Below, in pieces: positions 25,850-34,510 of a DNA stretch of 55,932 bases. Below the pieces are notes generated by a model, which was given only the letters and a program-made list of their open reading frames with translations, had not been told where the DNA came from and searched no databases. This DNA is from Bacteroidota bacterium. Lineage in GTDB: Bacteria > Bacteroidota > Ignavibacteria > Kryptoniales > JAKASW01. The DNA is taken from NCBI GenBank assembly GCA_021845665.1, contig JAJZVO010000025.1, positions 1-55,932 on the forward strand. The letters are read 5' to 3'. Numbering within the stretch: position 1 is the stretch's first letter; every line of letters starts with the position of its first letter. The translations under genes and the position numbers were made by a program.

Positions 25850-27436
25850 ATGAAAAAGCTGTTACTTGCTGTATTGGTGGTGCTCTACGGAAACGCATTT
25901 GGCCAGCAGTTTCCTATAAGCGCAGCAAACATGTTTTCTTATTCAGGCGGCCCGAGTCCGTCCCTTGAGATAAGCACTACTCCCGGAATGATGAAGAGCG
26001 CAAACTTCAACTGGGGAATCGCAGGTGTCCCCGATAACAATCCATCGATGGTGGAAAGCTTACTCCAAGCGGCCGCAAACAACGGTATCAAGCTGATACT
26101 TGAAGGTGCTCTCCCGGACTACGCATGGGCAGAGAGATTATTTTTCGAAGGGAATCAAACTTATTTTTATACTGCAGTAGGTAATCATTTTGCTGATGGC
26201 GGTTCTACTCAACCTAGAAATGACCAGTACTACAACCAGGAAAATTTGGAGGCGACTGTCCTAAATGGTTACATGGTTGATAGCGTAAAGTATGACCCTG
26301 TGGATCCCTGGGTTCTTGGAGCATCTTACAAAGCTTATTTTCGGCTCAAGGTAATACGATCCGGCACCATATTACCATCTCAGCCGATAGCAAGTATCGA
26401 GATATGGGACACGCAAAACAATCCGAATACTGAAGTAACAAGCAGGGTGCTCTATGACTCCTCTTTCGCCTCGGATAATACATACTATGACTTTGAATTG
26501 GATTTCACGCCGCCGTCGCATTCGAATGGTTCTTCGAGCTCGTCTCTTAACACTGTGAGCTCCGTAGCGCAGCCTGAGGTAAGCTCGACGGAAAGCAGGC
26601 AGATCGCATCACAGCAGAGCTTTCCTGATGGAATAGATTTGCGAGTATGGTGGTTCGGAAATCCAGTAAACGCAACTGCGAGCCTGTTCCTCGACGACAT
26701 CAGGGTCGATGGCACTGACGGCAAATCGGACTTCACCGTGGATTCCCTTTTCGACGGCGACTACAACAGCATAATCAAAGGCACGGCAGCGGAATTTGAT
26801 ACTTATCAGGCTCTCGGAAGGTATTATCTGAAAGACGAACCATACATTTCGCAGTACTTAGCTTATGACTATATGAACAATGTGCTCGATTCTGTTCCGG
26901 TCAGCCATGCCAACGGTGACGGCCTCGGCTACACCCAGAAGGATGAAAACGGCCATTTGCACTACTGGAACTGGTCCGGGGATCCTTACAAACGCTACCT
27001 GCGTGAGGCTGATCCTTACGAGTTAGCTGCCGAAGTGAACAGGTTCCTGGTCCAGAATGGCATACCTGATCTACAGCCCGGAACGGTGGGTTATACATCA
27101 ATGGCTCAGAACGAGATCCAGATTGAAGAAGACAGATTTGATTCCGCCCAAGCCGACTGTTACATGTCGCAGTCGGGCACCTGGCGTGCTCATATTAATT
27201 CAAGCAGTTGGAACAATGTCACGAGGGAGCCTCATTTTGATGAGATACGTGCCCAGGTCTATTCTGCACTCGCACATGGTGCAAAGGGGATAGATTATTT
27301 CCTTTACTTGACAGATGTTAACGATGGTGCAATAGGTCTGGTCGATCCTAGCCTTAACGAGATTAACGCAAGCTCCACTTACGAGCAAGGGGCCCTTGGC
27401 TATTCTTATGGTGAGAACAAATGGGAATGTCTATGA
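25850..27436 (+). CDS. Secreted barrel-type protein, N-terminal part of a frameshifted T9SS gene
   Basis: 528 residues to the TGA at 27434-27436. Signal peptide MKKLLLAVLVVLYGNAFGQ; GGAGG precedes the ATG. The next ~100 residues (NNGIKLILEGALPDYAWAE) look like the start of a TIM-barrel. A beta-rich carbohydrate-binding-like insert follows at about 130-290, then barrel-like text (QALGRYYLKDEPYISQYLAY, QVYSALAHGAKGIDYFLYL), the latter resembling glycoside-hydrolase barrels. I do not recognise a named family. The frame ends without a sorting domain. The missing C-terminus is in another frame at 27396-28256, and removing one A from the AAA near 27419-27421 would join them (GENNGNVYDGIVAVGG), giving about 800 residues. 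Confidence 0.7.
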   Translation: MKKLLLAVLVVLYGNAFGQQFPISAANMFSYSGGPSPSLEISTTPGMMKSANFNWGIAGVPDNNPSMVESLLQAAANNGIKLILEGALPDYAWAERLFFEGNQTYFYTAVGNHFADGGSTQPRNDQYYNQENLEATVLNGYMVDSVKYDPVDPWVLGASYKAYFRLKVIRSGTILPSQPIASIEIWDTQNNPNTEVTSRVLYDSSFASDNTYYDFELDFTPPSHSNGSSSSSLNTVSSVAQPEVSSTESRQIASQQSFPDGIDLRVWWFGNPVNATASLFLDDIRVDGTDGKSDFTVDSLFDGDYNSIIKGTAAEFDTYQALGRYYLKDEPYISQYLAYDYMNNVLDSVPVSHANGDGLGYTQKDENGHLHYWNWSGDPYKRYLREADPYELAAEVNRFLVQNGIPDLQPGTVGYTSMAQNEIQIEEDRFDSAQADCYMSQSGTWRAHINSSSWNNVTREPHFDEIRAQVYSALAHGAKGIDYFLYLTDVNDGAIGLVDPSLNEINASSTYEQGALGYSYGENKWECL

Positions 27437-28256
27437 TGGAATAGTTGCCGTCGGCGGCTCGAACGATAACTGCCATTGGAATACTATTTACAAATATGCC
27501 GGTTCAAGCGGAATGAATTACTTCATTTCTTTTGTGAAGAGGCACCCTGATGATGCGGCAGGCTACGTACAACTTTACGGGTGCACAAACGATACTACGC
27601 TCCCTACTATATTTGGTATTTTCAAGGCGTTGCCGTCGAAGGCATCTCCGATAGAAAGACTACTCCTTTCCAATCTCTATCAGATGGAAGATGATCCCAA
27701 TGTTGCTATGGCTGTCGACGACAGCATCATAGCCGATTACCCAAACAATCCGATCGCTGTCAGAGCCGAGCTTTCCAATATGCTGATCGACCTCCTGGAT
27801 AACGACGATGTCTCGGGAGCAAGGACGGTTCTTCAAAATATCAAGGGTCAAGCTCAGTTGATAAATCCGATCGAATTACGGGATGATGAGGCAATGTTTG
27901 CCCTAAACAGGAATGGCTCAACTTTGAAGACCCGAAACGAACCGGCTATGTCTTCAATGTATAAAGTCTTGACGGTTGCGCCGAATCTGCCGAAGACGTA
28001 CGGACTTCTGCAGAATTACCCGAACCCGTTTAACCCTACAACGACTATCGACTACCAGCTTCCTAGAGATTCACATGTGACGATCAGAGTCTATGATATC
28101 CTTGGGCAGTCGGTTGCGACTCTTGTGAATAGCGAAGAGTCGGCAGGTTATCATCGTGCCGTGTTCAACGGCTCCAGGTATGCGAGCGGCATATATTTCT
28201 ATAGAATGATAACGCCTTCGTATTCGAAAGTTCAGAAGATGCTCCTCCTTAAGTAA
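27396..28256 (+). pseudogene. C-terminal part of the same T9SS gene (out of frame)
   Basis: The frame has no signal peptide and no ribosome binding site, and begins mid-domain. From about 27420 it reads NGNVYDGIVAVGGSNDNCHW, then a helical stretch of about 110 residues (IERLLLSNLYQMEDDPNVAM onwards) and a full T9SS sorting domain: NYPNPFNPTTTIDYQLP, VTIRVYDILGQSVATLV, GSRYASGIYFYRM and VQKMLLLK. It overlaps the preceding reading frame by 41 bases. Most likely it is the tail of the secreted protein that begins at 25850. It is either a real frameshift mutation or a base error in an A run. It could be translated only by frameshifting. Confidence 0.7.
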
Positions 28257-28293
28257 ATCCCATCTTCAGGGAACTTTAGCTTTCTCTTTTTCG

Positions 28294-28330
28294 ATCGTAA
28301 GCCCGAACAGTCTTGATTCGGGCTTACGAT
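28294..28330. terminator. Perfect 14-bp hairpin after the T9SS locus
   Basis: ATCGTAAGCCCGAA (28294-28307) and TTCGGGCTTACGAT (28317-28330) form a perfect 14-bp stem with a 9-base loop, about 40 bases past the T9SS stop and 130 bases before etfB. It is a good transcript-end structure, but no U tract follows on the plus strand, so Rho-independent activity is not certain. Confidence 0.5.
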
Positions 28331-28461
28331 CCCACGTCGTTCAACCGGCATGCTGCACCATTCGTTAGCCCGTGCCAGATGTTCCCATTCTTCCCTTGAA
28401 GTTCTACGCCTCCCGCCATAACTTTTTCTACACTTACCACAAAATCCGAAAGAGGTGACAA

Positions 28462-29214
28462 ATGAAACTCTTCGTTTGTGTCAACCAGGTCCCGGATACA
28501 GAAACCAAAGTCAAAGTCGGTCAGGATGGCAAAACCATCGATCGCTCCGAGATCAACCTTATTCTCAATCCGTACGATGAATTCGCGGTAGAAGCCGCGC
28601 TCCAGTTAAAAGACAAGTTCGGCGGCGAAGTCACTTATGTTTCAGCAGGAAACGATTTCCACAAGGAAGTAATCAGAAAAGCTCTCGCGATGGGGGGTGA
28701 CAAGGGTATTCACATAAAGACAGACAACACCGGCGATTCATATTCCGTAGCGTCGATGCTCGCCGCCGCGCTAAAAGACGCCGGCGCAGATATCATCTTT
28801 TTCGGAAAGCAGTCCATCGACTACGACGATTCGGCTGTCGGGACGATGGTCGCCGAGATGCTCGGCCTGCCGTCGGCCTCGGTCGTCGTTAAGCTCAATG
28901 TAGATGAAGGTGCAAAGAAGGTAGTTTGTGAAAGAGAAATAGAAGGAGGAAAAGAAACCGTAGAACTCACCCTCCCCTGCGTGATAAGCGCGCAAAAAGG
29001 TTTGAATGAGCCGCGATATCCTTCTCTCAAAGGAATAATGGCGGCGAAGTCAAAGCCGATTCAGGAGGTCGCACCACCCGCTGCTCAATCGCTTACAGAA
29101 GTTACCGCGATGAGAAAGCCGGCTCCAAAACAGCCGGGCAAAATCCTCGGGACCGACAAGTCCGCAGTCCCGGAACTTATCAGGCTACTTCACGAAGAAG
29201 CTAAAATCTTTTAG
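28462..29214 (+). CDS. etfB: Electron transfer flavoprotein, beta subunit
   Basis: 250 residues with the EtfB pattern: KLFVCVNQVPDTETKVK at the N-terminus, NPYDEFAVEAALQLKD, the ADIIFFGKQSIDYDDSAVG segment contacting the nucleotide, and LPCVISAQKGLNEPRYPSLK, the recognition-loop region. With EtfA it forms a soluble FAD/AMP heterodimer that carries electrons from acyl-CoA and other dehydrogenases. AGAGGTG precedes the ATG. It is 15 bases upstream of etfA. No dehydrogenase or ETF:quinone oxidoreductase gene is next to it. Confidence 0.95.
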   Translation: MKLFVCVNQVPDTETKVKVGQDGKTIDRSEINLILNPYDEFAVEAALQLKDKFGGEVTYVSAGNDFHKEVIRKALAMGGDKGIHIKTDNTGDSYSVASMLAAALKDAGADIIFFGKQSIDYDDSAVGTMVAEMLGLPSASVVVKLNVDEGAKKVVCEREIEGGKETVELTLPCVISAQKGLNEPRYPSLKGIMAAKSKPIQEVAPPAAQSLTEVTAMRKPAPKQPGKILGTDKSAVPELIRLLHEEAKIF

Positions 29215-29229
29215 AAAGGGGACATTCAG

Positions 29230-30225
29230 ATGAAGATCGTAGCATTTGCGGAATCGACGCACGATGAAAAGGCGGGCGTGAAGTTCAAGAAGGTTGCCTT
29301 TGAAGCGGCGCATGCCGCGTCAAAGCTCGCGGCTGAACTCGGCGGCGAAGCTGTAGGTCTGGTTGTCGGAAAAGGTGTCGGAGAAATCGCTCCAGGACTC
29401 GGCGGATACGGAGTGGAGAACGCATACGTCGTTGAAGACGATAGGTTGGGGATGTACTCGACTACTGCATACGCGAAAGTCATCGCCGCCGCAGTGGAAT
29501 CGCTATCGGCGGAGATAGTGATTCTTCCGGCAAGCGCCATGGGAAAGGATCTCGCTCCAAGAGTCGCCGCAAGACTCAAGGCGGGACTCGCGGCGGATTG
29601 CATCGCTCTCAAAGGAGATGGTGGGAACTTAATCGCCACGCGGCCTGTATATGCCGGGAAAGCACAGATCGACGTCAGAATTATCTCGCAGAAGAAAGTT
29701 ATAACGATCAGGCCGAACGTGTTCAGTCCCGGGGCTGCAGACGGCAAGCCTGCTTCGGTGGAGAAACTGACCGTAGAGCTTCAGGAAGCCGATTTCGCGT
29801 CGCGTGTAACGAAGGTTTCAATTGCAAAGGCCGGGCGGCCCGACCTCACCGAAGCGGACATAATTGTTTCCGGTGGAAGAGGGCTCGGAGGGCCTGAGAA
29901 TTTCAAGATGGTAGAGGAGCTAGCGGACATTCTGGGTGCGGCGGTCGGCGCGTCGAGGGCGGCAGTCGACGCCGGATGGAGACCGCACGACGACCAGGTC
30001 GGACAAACGGGAAAGACCGTGTCACCGTCTCTCTATATCGCCGTTGCGATCTCAGGCGCAATTCAGCACATTGCAGGCATGTCATCGTCGAAGCATATCG
30101 TCGCAATTAACAAGGATAAGGACGCGCCGATTTTCCAGGTAGCGGACTACGGAATCGTTGGAGATGCATTTGAAGTGATCCCGGAGATGTCAGCGGAACT
30201 GAGAAAGGTACTTGGAAAAGACTGA
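29230..30225 (+). CDS. etfA: Electron transfer flavoprotein, alpha subunit
   Basis: 331 residues. The C-terminal FAD-binding domain is intact: IIVSGGRGLGGPENF, GASRAAVDAGWRPHDDQVGQTGKTVSP, and AISGAIQHIAGMSSSKHIVAINKDKDAPIF. The N-terminal domain is of the usual size. It pairs with EtfB to bind FAD and pass electrons toward the quinone pool or an electron-bifurcating partner. AAAGGGG precedes the ATG. The order etfB-etfA is standard. Confidence 0.96.
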   Translation: MKIVAFAESTHDEKAGVKFKKVAFEAAHAASKLAAELGGEAVGLVVGKGVGEIAPGLGGYGVENAYVVEDDRLGMYSTTAYAKVIAAAVESLSAEIVILPASAMGKDLAPRVAARLKAGLAADCIALKGDGGNLIATRPVYAGKAQIDVRIISQKKVITIRPNVFSPGAADGKPASVEKLTVELQEADFASRVTKVSIAKAGRPDLTEADIIVSGGRGLGGPENFKMVEELADILGAAVGASRAAVDAGWRPHDDQVGQTGKTVSPSLYIAVAISGAIQHIAGMSSSKHIVAINKDKDAPIFQVADYGIVGDAFEVIPEMSAELRKVLGKD

Positions 30226-30264
30226 ACGATTCCACAAATTGACGATGAGTAAGGAGAATTTTAT

Positions 30265-30870
30265 TTGGACAAGGTTATGGTAGATATCCTCGGGCTCTCG
30301 CCAAGTCCATCGAGCCCGGGCGCATACGCCCTGATATTGAAAGAGACAGAAGGAGAGAGAAGGCTCCCGATAATAATCGGACAGTTCGAAGCCCAGGCGA
30401 TTGCGCTGGAACTAGAGGGTATCAAGCCTCCGAGGCCTCTCACGCATGACCTCGTGAAGAACGTTCTCGATTCGCTCGGCAACGTGCTTTCCGACGTGTT
30501 GATAAGCGAGCTCCGCGACGGTACGTTCTATGCGCGGCTCAACGTTGAAGGGAATTCTCTAAGTCACGAAATAGATGCAAGACCAAGCGATGCGATTGCG
30601 ATCGCTATCAGGTTCGGCGCCCCGATCTATGTCGCGGAGACGGTAATGGAAGAAGCTGCGGCCACTCCGGAAAGTCCCGAAGAGACCGACAGTGAAGTCG
30701 AATCCAAATCCGAGAGACCGAAGAAGAACCGGGAGCGCTCACCTGCTTACACAAAAGAAGCCAAGATGGAACAGCTTCAAAAGGAACTCACAGACGCGAT
30801 AAGCCGGGAAGACTACGAGAGAGCCGCGAAACTCCGCGACGAGATAAGGCGGCTACAGTTAGGCGACTGA
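30265..30870 (+). CDS. Bifunctional nuclease (BFN) domain protein with a C-terminal UVR motif
   Basis: 201 residues. Residues 1-130 form a BFN/DUF151 domain (VDILGLSPSPSSPGAYALIL, RRLPIIIGQFEAQAIAL, EIDARPSDAIAIAIRF). A charged linker of about 40 residues follows, then a UVR motif at the end (KELTDAISREDYERAAKLRDE), as in UvrB/UvrC and several chaperone-associated proteins. BFN-UVR fusions are known in Bacteroidota and relatives; a plant homologue has nuclease activity, but the bacterial role is not established. The start is TTG at 30265 with AAGGAG nine bases upstream. It follows etfA by 39 bases. Confidence 0.88.
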   Translation: MDKVMVDILGLSPSPSSPGAYALILKETEGERRLPIIIGQFEAQAIALELEGIKPPRPLTHDLVKNVLDSLGNVLSDVLISELRDGTFYARLNVEGNSLSHEIDARPSDAIAIAIRFGAPIYVAETVMEEAAATPESPEETDSEVESKSERPKKNRERSPAYTKEAKMEQLQKELTDAISREDYERAAKLRDEIRRLQLGD

Positions 30871-30895
30871 CCGGCGCAAAAGCACGGAGGCCTGA

Positions 30896-31651
30896 ATGAA
30901 ATACTTACTACTGGCTTTTGCGGCGATTTCTATTGCCGCGTTTTCTTCACCCGCTCTCCAGGACATGCTCAAACAAAGCGACGAGCTGTTCAACAAATTC
31001 GACAACGAGGGTGCTCTCCAAGTACTCCTGAAGGCGGATACCAGCTTTCCACATGATGCCGATGTGCTATGGAGGCTCGCCCGCGTCGAGACGCATATCG
31101 CGGACCATATGCCGCGTGCGACCGACGCTGAAAAAAATGCAGAGCTTAAAGTGTACCAGCTCGCGTTCGACTACGCCGACAGCGCCGTCAAGTCGGATCC
31201 AAAAAATTCGATGGCGTACACATACAGGGCGGTTGCCGGCGGGAAAATAGCCCTTTTCAAAGGGGTCTTCAGCGTCGGCTCGATCGTGAAGCAGGTCAGG
31301 AACGATTGTGAAAGCGCGATTGCGCTCGACCCGGATAATGCCATCGCCTACTATGTCCTCGGTAGGACTCACGCCAAGCTCTCCGAAAAGCCACTCATGT
31401 TCCGCTGGCCGCTCGGACTTGCGTGGGGAAACCTCGGCGATGCAATCAAGTTCTACAAAAAGGCTGTTTCGCTCGATCCCAACTTCGTCATGTTTCGGCT
31501 CGACCTTGCGAAGGCTTACATCAGGGACAATGAGGATGAAAAGGCGAAGGAGCAGCTTGCCGTTATACCTTCCTTACCGAAGCGTGACGAAGACGATGAT
31601 TCCTTAAAGGCCGAAGCGTCCACTCTACTTGCGCATTTGGAGAAGAAATAG
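30896..31651 (+). CDS. Secreted TPR-repeat protein
   Basis: 251 residues. A signal peptide (MKYLLLAFAAISIAAFSSP) is followed by three to four TPR-like helical pairs, e.g. YADSAVKSDPKNSMAYTYRA, CESAIALDPDNAIAYYVLGR and FYKKAVSLDPNFVMFRLDLA. The SEKPLMFRWPLGLAWGNL segment resembles the regulator-of-microtubule-dynamics-like TPR group found in bacteria. It probably acts as a periplasmic protein-binding scaffold. CGGAGG precedes the ATG. It is the last gene of the etf cluster and converges on the DUF2851 gene, three bases apart. Confidence 0.8.
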   Translation: MKYLLLAFAAISIAAFSSPALQDMLKQSDELFNKFDNEGALQVLLKADTSFPHDADVLWRLARVETHIADHMPRATDAEKNAELKVYQLAFDYADSAVKSDPKNSMAYTYRAVAGGKIALFKGVFSVGSIVKQVRNDCESAIALDPDNAIAYYVLGRTHAKLSEKPLMFRWPLGLAWGNLGDAIKFYKKAVSLDPNFVMFRLDLAKAYIRDNEDEKAKEQLAVIPSLPKRDEDDDSLKAEASTLLAHLEKK

Positions 31652-31654
31652 CTT

Positions 31655-33130
31655 TTAAGCGGCAGGCTTTCTGCGAAGGGCTTTCCAGATGTTGCATCTC
31701 TCGCAGCGTCCCTCTGAACATAAGTTCCGGTAAAGCTGGATCGCCCCCTGTTGTGCCTGCACCGAATCGAGAATATTGTCGCCGCCGAACAGATTCTCCT
31801 TTATGATGAGAGTCACGGCGTTATCGGCTACTGGCGGGTGGCTTTCGTAGACGGCCCTGGCTCTTTCGCTCAGCGGCAGATCGCCGAATACCTGGCCCCG
31901 GAGGTAAGTCAGCGGAAGGATAGTGTTGATTATGATTTCCTCGGCCCGTCCCAGACCTATAAGCATCCTGATATCGACCGTAGCGAGAGTGCCGAAGATG
32001 AAGTGCCTCGACCAATAATCCCTGGCGGGTATTACTAGTTTCTTTCTCCAAACTTCGGCGAAATCGGAATTCCTATCATCAAAAGCCTCTCTCATGGTAT
32101 CGCCGCACGTGTGTTCAATCAACCACCCCGAGACGAGCCGCCCGGCGCCGGCGATGCGTATCGTCGGGAAGTTCTGCGGCCTTAGCTTGAAGAAGAGCCA
32201 TTCGGAACTATCGACGAATTCCCTCCTATAATTTCTCCTTATGCTCTGCCACACGGCGTCCAGCTTCGCGCAATATTCGATAGAGTCGCCGTCGAAATCC
32301 ACCCTCGCCTTCGGCAGCAGCCCGGCGACGCCGAAGAGAATCGCATCGGCTCTCAGCTCCTCAATGCCACTATTTTGCCTGAGGAAATCCAATGCCGCAT
32401 TACGGGCCAGCTTGCGGAACGGAGCGGTGTTCTTGCTGTACCCTAGTCCCTCCAGTATGCCTTCATAAAGGAGCTGATCCCAGTAACTTTCGGTCCTCAG
32501 TTCTGCCCCATCATATTTTCTGTGTTCTATCCTGAGATCTGCAAAATCCCTGAAGTACGCCTGCTTTGCCTCAAACACAACCGGCCTGTTCTCATCGATG
32601 ATATCCTTCAGCCTCTCTTCGAATCTGCCGGCCTTGTGAATGAAGCGCTTCGCCCCCATGTGCCTGAGAAAATCGAGCTTGACGCTCGCGGACAACTTGG
32701 GATTCTCGCCACTGCAGCGGAGTGAGACGAGCCGGTCTTCGAATTCGATGCCGGAAAGAAAGCCTTCCGCGTCCGCCGAAAGAAACCCGGACAGTTCGAC
32801 CGTCTCTACCTTCCTTCCGGCCTGCGTAACGCACCCTGAACTATCATCATATTCGACTACCACATGAAGAATCACGGAGTTGTAGTTGCGGTCTGTGTGA
32901 TGGTTGTGTGCATACCAATCGGAACTGACGCGGTGAAGCTCGATATCACCGCGGTATGTGATGCCGTTGATTTTTATGAGGGAATTCCTGAAATCAGGCC
33001 CCGTATCCGAATTGGAGTCACCTGTCCGGATAATCTCAGCCTTTTTTCCGGACACGGTCTTCAGGTGCGAATCGAATTTCCGATTCCGGAAAAGCTCCTT
33101 AAGCTGGAACTCGGAAAAGCACCGTGACAT
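31655..33130 (-). CDS. DUF2851 family protein
   Basis: 491 residues matching the Bacteroidota/Chlorobi-associated DUF2851 family: an N-terminal TGDSNSDTGPDFRNSLIKI, then RGDIELHRVSSDWYAHNHH, DRNYNSVILHVV and a long helical middle. It ends in a small cysteine cluster (CSEGRCERCNIW). The N-terminal part has a restriction-nuclease-like look (GDIELH... with conserved acidic residues), but activity is not established. It is the last gene of the purN-to-pyrF cluster, 25 bases after pyrF. Function unassigned. Confidence 0.82.
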   Translation of the reverse strand: MSRCFSEFQLKELFRNRKFDSHLKTVSGKKAEIIRTGDSNSDTGPDFRNSLIKINGITYRGDIELHRVSSDWYAHNHHTDRNYNSVILHVVVEYDDSSGCVTQAGRKVETVELSGFLSADAEGFLSGIEFEDRLVSLRCSGENPKLSASVKLDFLRHMGAKRFIHKAGRFEERLKDIIDENRPVVFEAKQAYFRDFADLRIEHRKYDGAELRTESYWDQLLYEGILEGLGYSKNTAPFRKLARNAALDFLRQNSGIEELRADAILFGVAGLLPKARVDFDGDSIEYCAKLDAVWQSIRRNYRREFVDSSEWLFFKLRPQNFPTIRIAGAGRLVSGWLIEHTCGDTMREAFDDRNSDFAEVWRKKLVIPARDYWSRHFIFGTLATVDIRMLIGLGRAEEIIINTILPLTYLRGQVFGDLPLSERARAVYESHPPVADNAVTLIIKENLFGGDNILDSVQAQQGAIQLYRNLCSEGRCERCNIWKALRRKPAA

Positions 33131-33155
33131 CTTGATACTTTTTCTGGAACGGTCC

Positions 33156-33950
33156 TTATTTTTTCAGCAGAGCATTGTAGTAGAACGCTTTTCCCCTGAC
33201 TTTGTCGGCGAATTTCTCATCGGAACCGGAGAAGATGATATCCCGGCTTACGTTTACGATCACCGGCGCGCCGCCGGTAGCAACCGCTTCGGCAACGGCC
33301 TCGACCGATCCTCCCTGTGCCCCAATGCCCGGGACAAGAAGTGGAATGTTCTTGTATCCGGATCTTATAGCCAGTAGCTGGTCACGCTGCGTAGCACCGA
33401 CTACCGCACCGATATTGCCTTTCGTGTTCCATTCGGAAAGTTTCGCGAGCACGATCTCGTAGAACTTTTTTCCCCCGAAATCAAGAAGCTGGAAGTCCTG
33501 CGCACCGCGATTGGAAGTGACTGCAAGCGCGAAGATATCCTTTCCCTTATAATTGAGAAATGGTTCCAGCGAATCGTATCCCATATAGGGGTTCACCGTC
33601 GCGGCGTCTACCTCGAAGTAACCAAAGAATGTCTGCGCATATTGCTTCGCGCTGTTGCCGACGTCGCTGCGCTTGCAGTCCGCTATCACATAGATATCGT
33701 CCGGTATCCGGGCGATAGTCTCGCCGAACGTCGACCAGCCGTTCTCGCCAAGCGATTCGTAGAAGGCGGTGTTGAGTTTATAGGCGCACGCAATGTCGCT
33801 AGTGGCCTCGATTATTCTCGTGTTGAACTCGAGGACGGCATCTTCATACTCCGAGAGGAATTCAGGGAGTTTCTCAACTGCGGGATCGAGCCCGATGCAG
33901 AGGTTGCTGTCGCGTTTCCTTATCGAAGCGGTAAGTTTGTCGAAGCTCAT
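33156..33950 (-). CDS. pyrF: Orotidine 5'-phosphate decarboxylase, type 2
   Basis: 264 residues. The longer (type 2) PyrF is recognised by CIGLDPAVEKLPEFL at the start, the catalytic ADCKRSDVGNSA motif (Lys and Asp of the D-K-D array), TVNPYMGYDSLEPF and VPGIGAQGGSVE near the phosphate site. It converts OMP to UMP, the last step of de novo pyrimidine synthesis. It overlaps dcd by four bases. No other pyr genes are in the window. Confidence 0.95.
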   Translation of the reverse strand: MSFDKLTASIRKRDSNLCIGLDPAVEKLPEFLSEYEDAVLEFNTRIIEATSDIACAYKLNTAFYESLGENGWSTFGETIARIPDDIYVIADCKRSDVGNSAKQYAQTFFGYFEVDAATVNPYMGYDSLEPFLNYKGKDIFALAVTSNRGAQDFQLLDFGGKKFYEIVLAKLSEWNTKGNIGAVVGATQRDQLLAIRSGYKNIPLLVPGIGAQGGSVEAVAEAVATGGAPVIVNVSRDIIFSGSDEKFADKVRGKAFYYNALLKK

Positions 33951-34507
33951 TTAGAACCTGCGAGTTTTGAGTCGAAATTCTTCCACATCATTGATTCAAC
34001 CGGGCGCCTGGTCTTCTTGTTGTACTTTGCGCTTCCTTTCCTGTTGTAAGGGACGAGCACTTCGCCGCTGACTTCGAAATAGATCAGCTGACCGATTGGC
34101 ATTCCCGGGTATATCTTGACCGGCTGCTTGACGCTGATTTCGAGTGTCCAGGTATTGCAATATCCGACGTCCCCTTTCCCGGCAGTGGAGTGAATGTCGA
34201 TTCCAAGCCTTCCGATGCTCGATTTGCCTTCGAGAAACGGGACGCACGTGTGAGTTTCAGTGTACTCCTGGGTGACCGCGAGATAGAGCCTCCCCGGAAG
34301 GAGAAGAAATCCGTCGTCGTCGTGCATCTTGAAGAGAGTGATCTCGTTATGCTTCCTCGCATCGAGGATGTCTTCCTTGTATATCGCAAGCGTGTCGGCA
34401 AGATGGACGTCGTATGAATTCGACCCGAGATATTTCCTGTCGAACGGATCGATTACTATATTTCCAGATTCTATTTCTTCGAGAATGCGTTTATCGGTAA
34501 GAATCAT
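33947..34507 (-). CDS. dcd: dCTP deaminase
   Basis: 186 residues, the usual Dcd length. Motifs: LGSNSYDVHLADTLAIY, LEGKSSIGRLGIDIHSTAGKGD and the catalytic-glutamate segment TWTLEISV, with a C-terminal tail of the Dcd type. The enzyme deaminates dCTP to dUTP for dTMP synthesis. A bifunctional dCTP deaminase/dUTPase cannot be excluded from sequence alone. It starts three bases past the rodA stop and overlaps pyrF by four, so these nucleotide genes are coupled to the rod-shape genes. Confidence 0.93.
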   Translation of the reverse strand: MILTDKRILEEIESGNIVIDPFDRKYLGSNSYDVHLADTLAIYKEDILDARKHNEITLFKMHDDDGFLLLPGRLYLAVTQEYTETHTCVPFLEGKSSIGRLGIDIHSTAGKGDVGYCNTWTLEISVKQPVKIYPGMPIGQLIYFEVSGEVLVPYNRKGSAKYNKKTRRPVESMMWKNFDSKLAGSK

Positions 34508-34510
34508 TCG

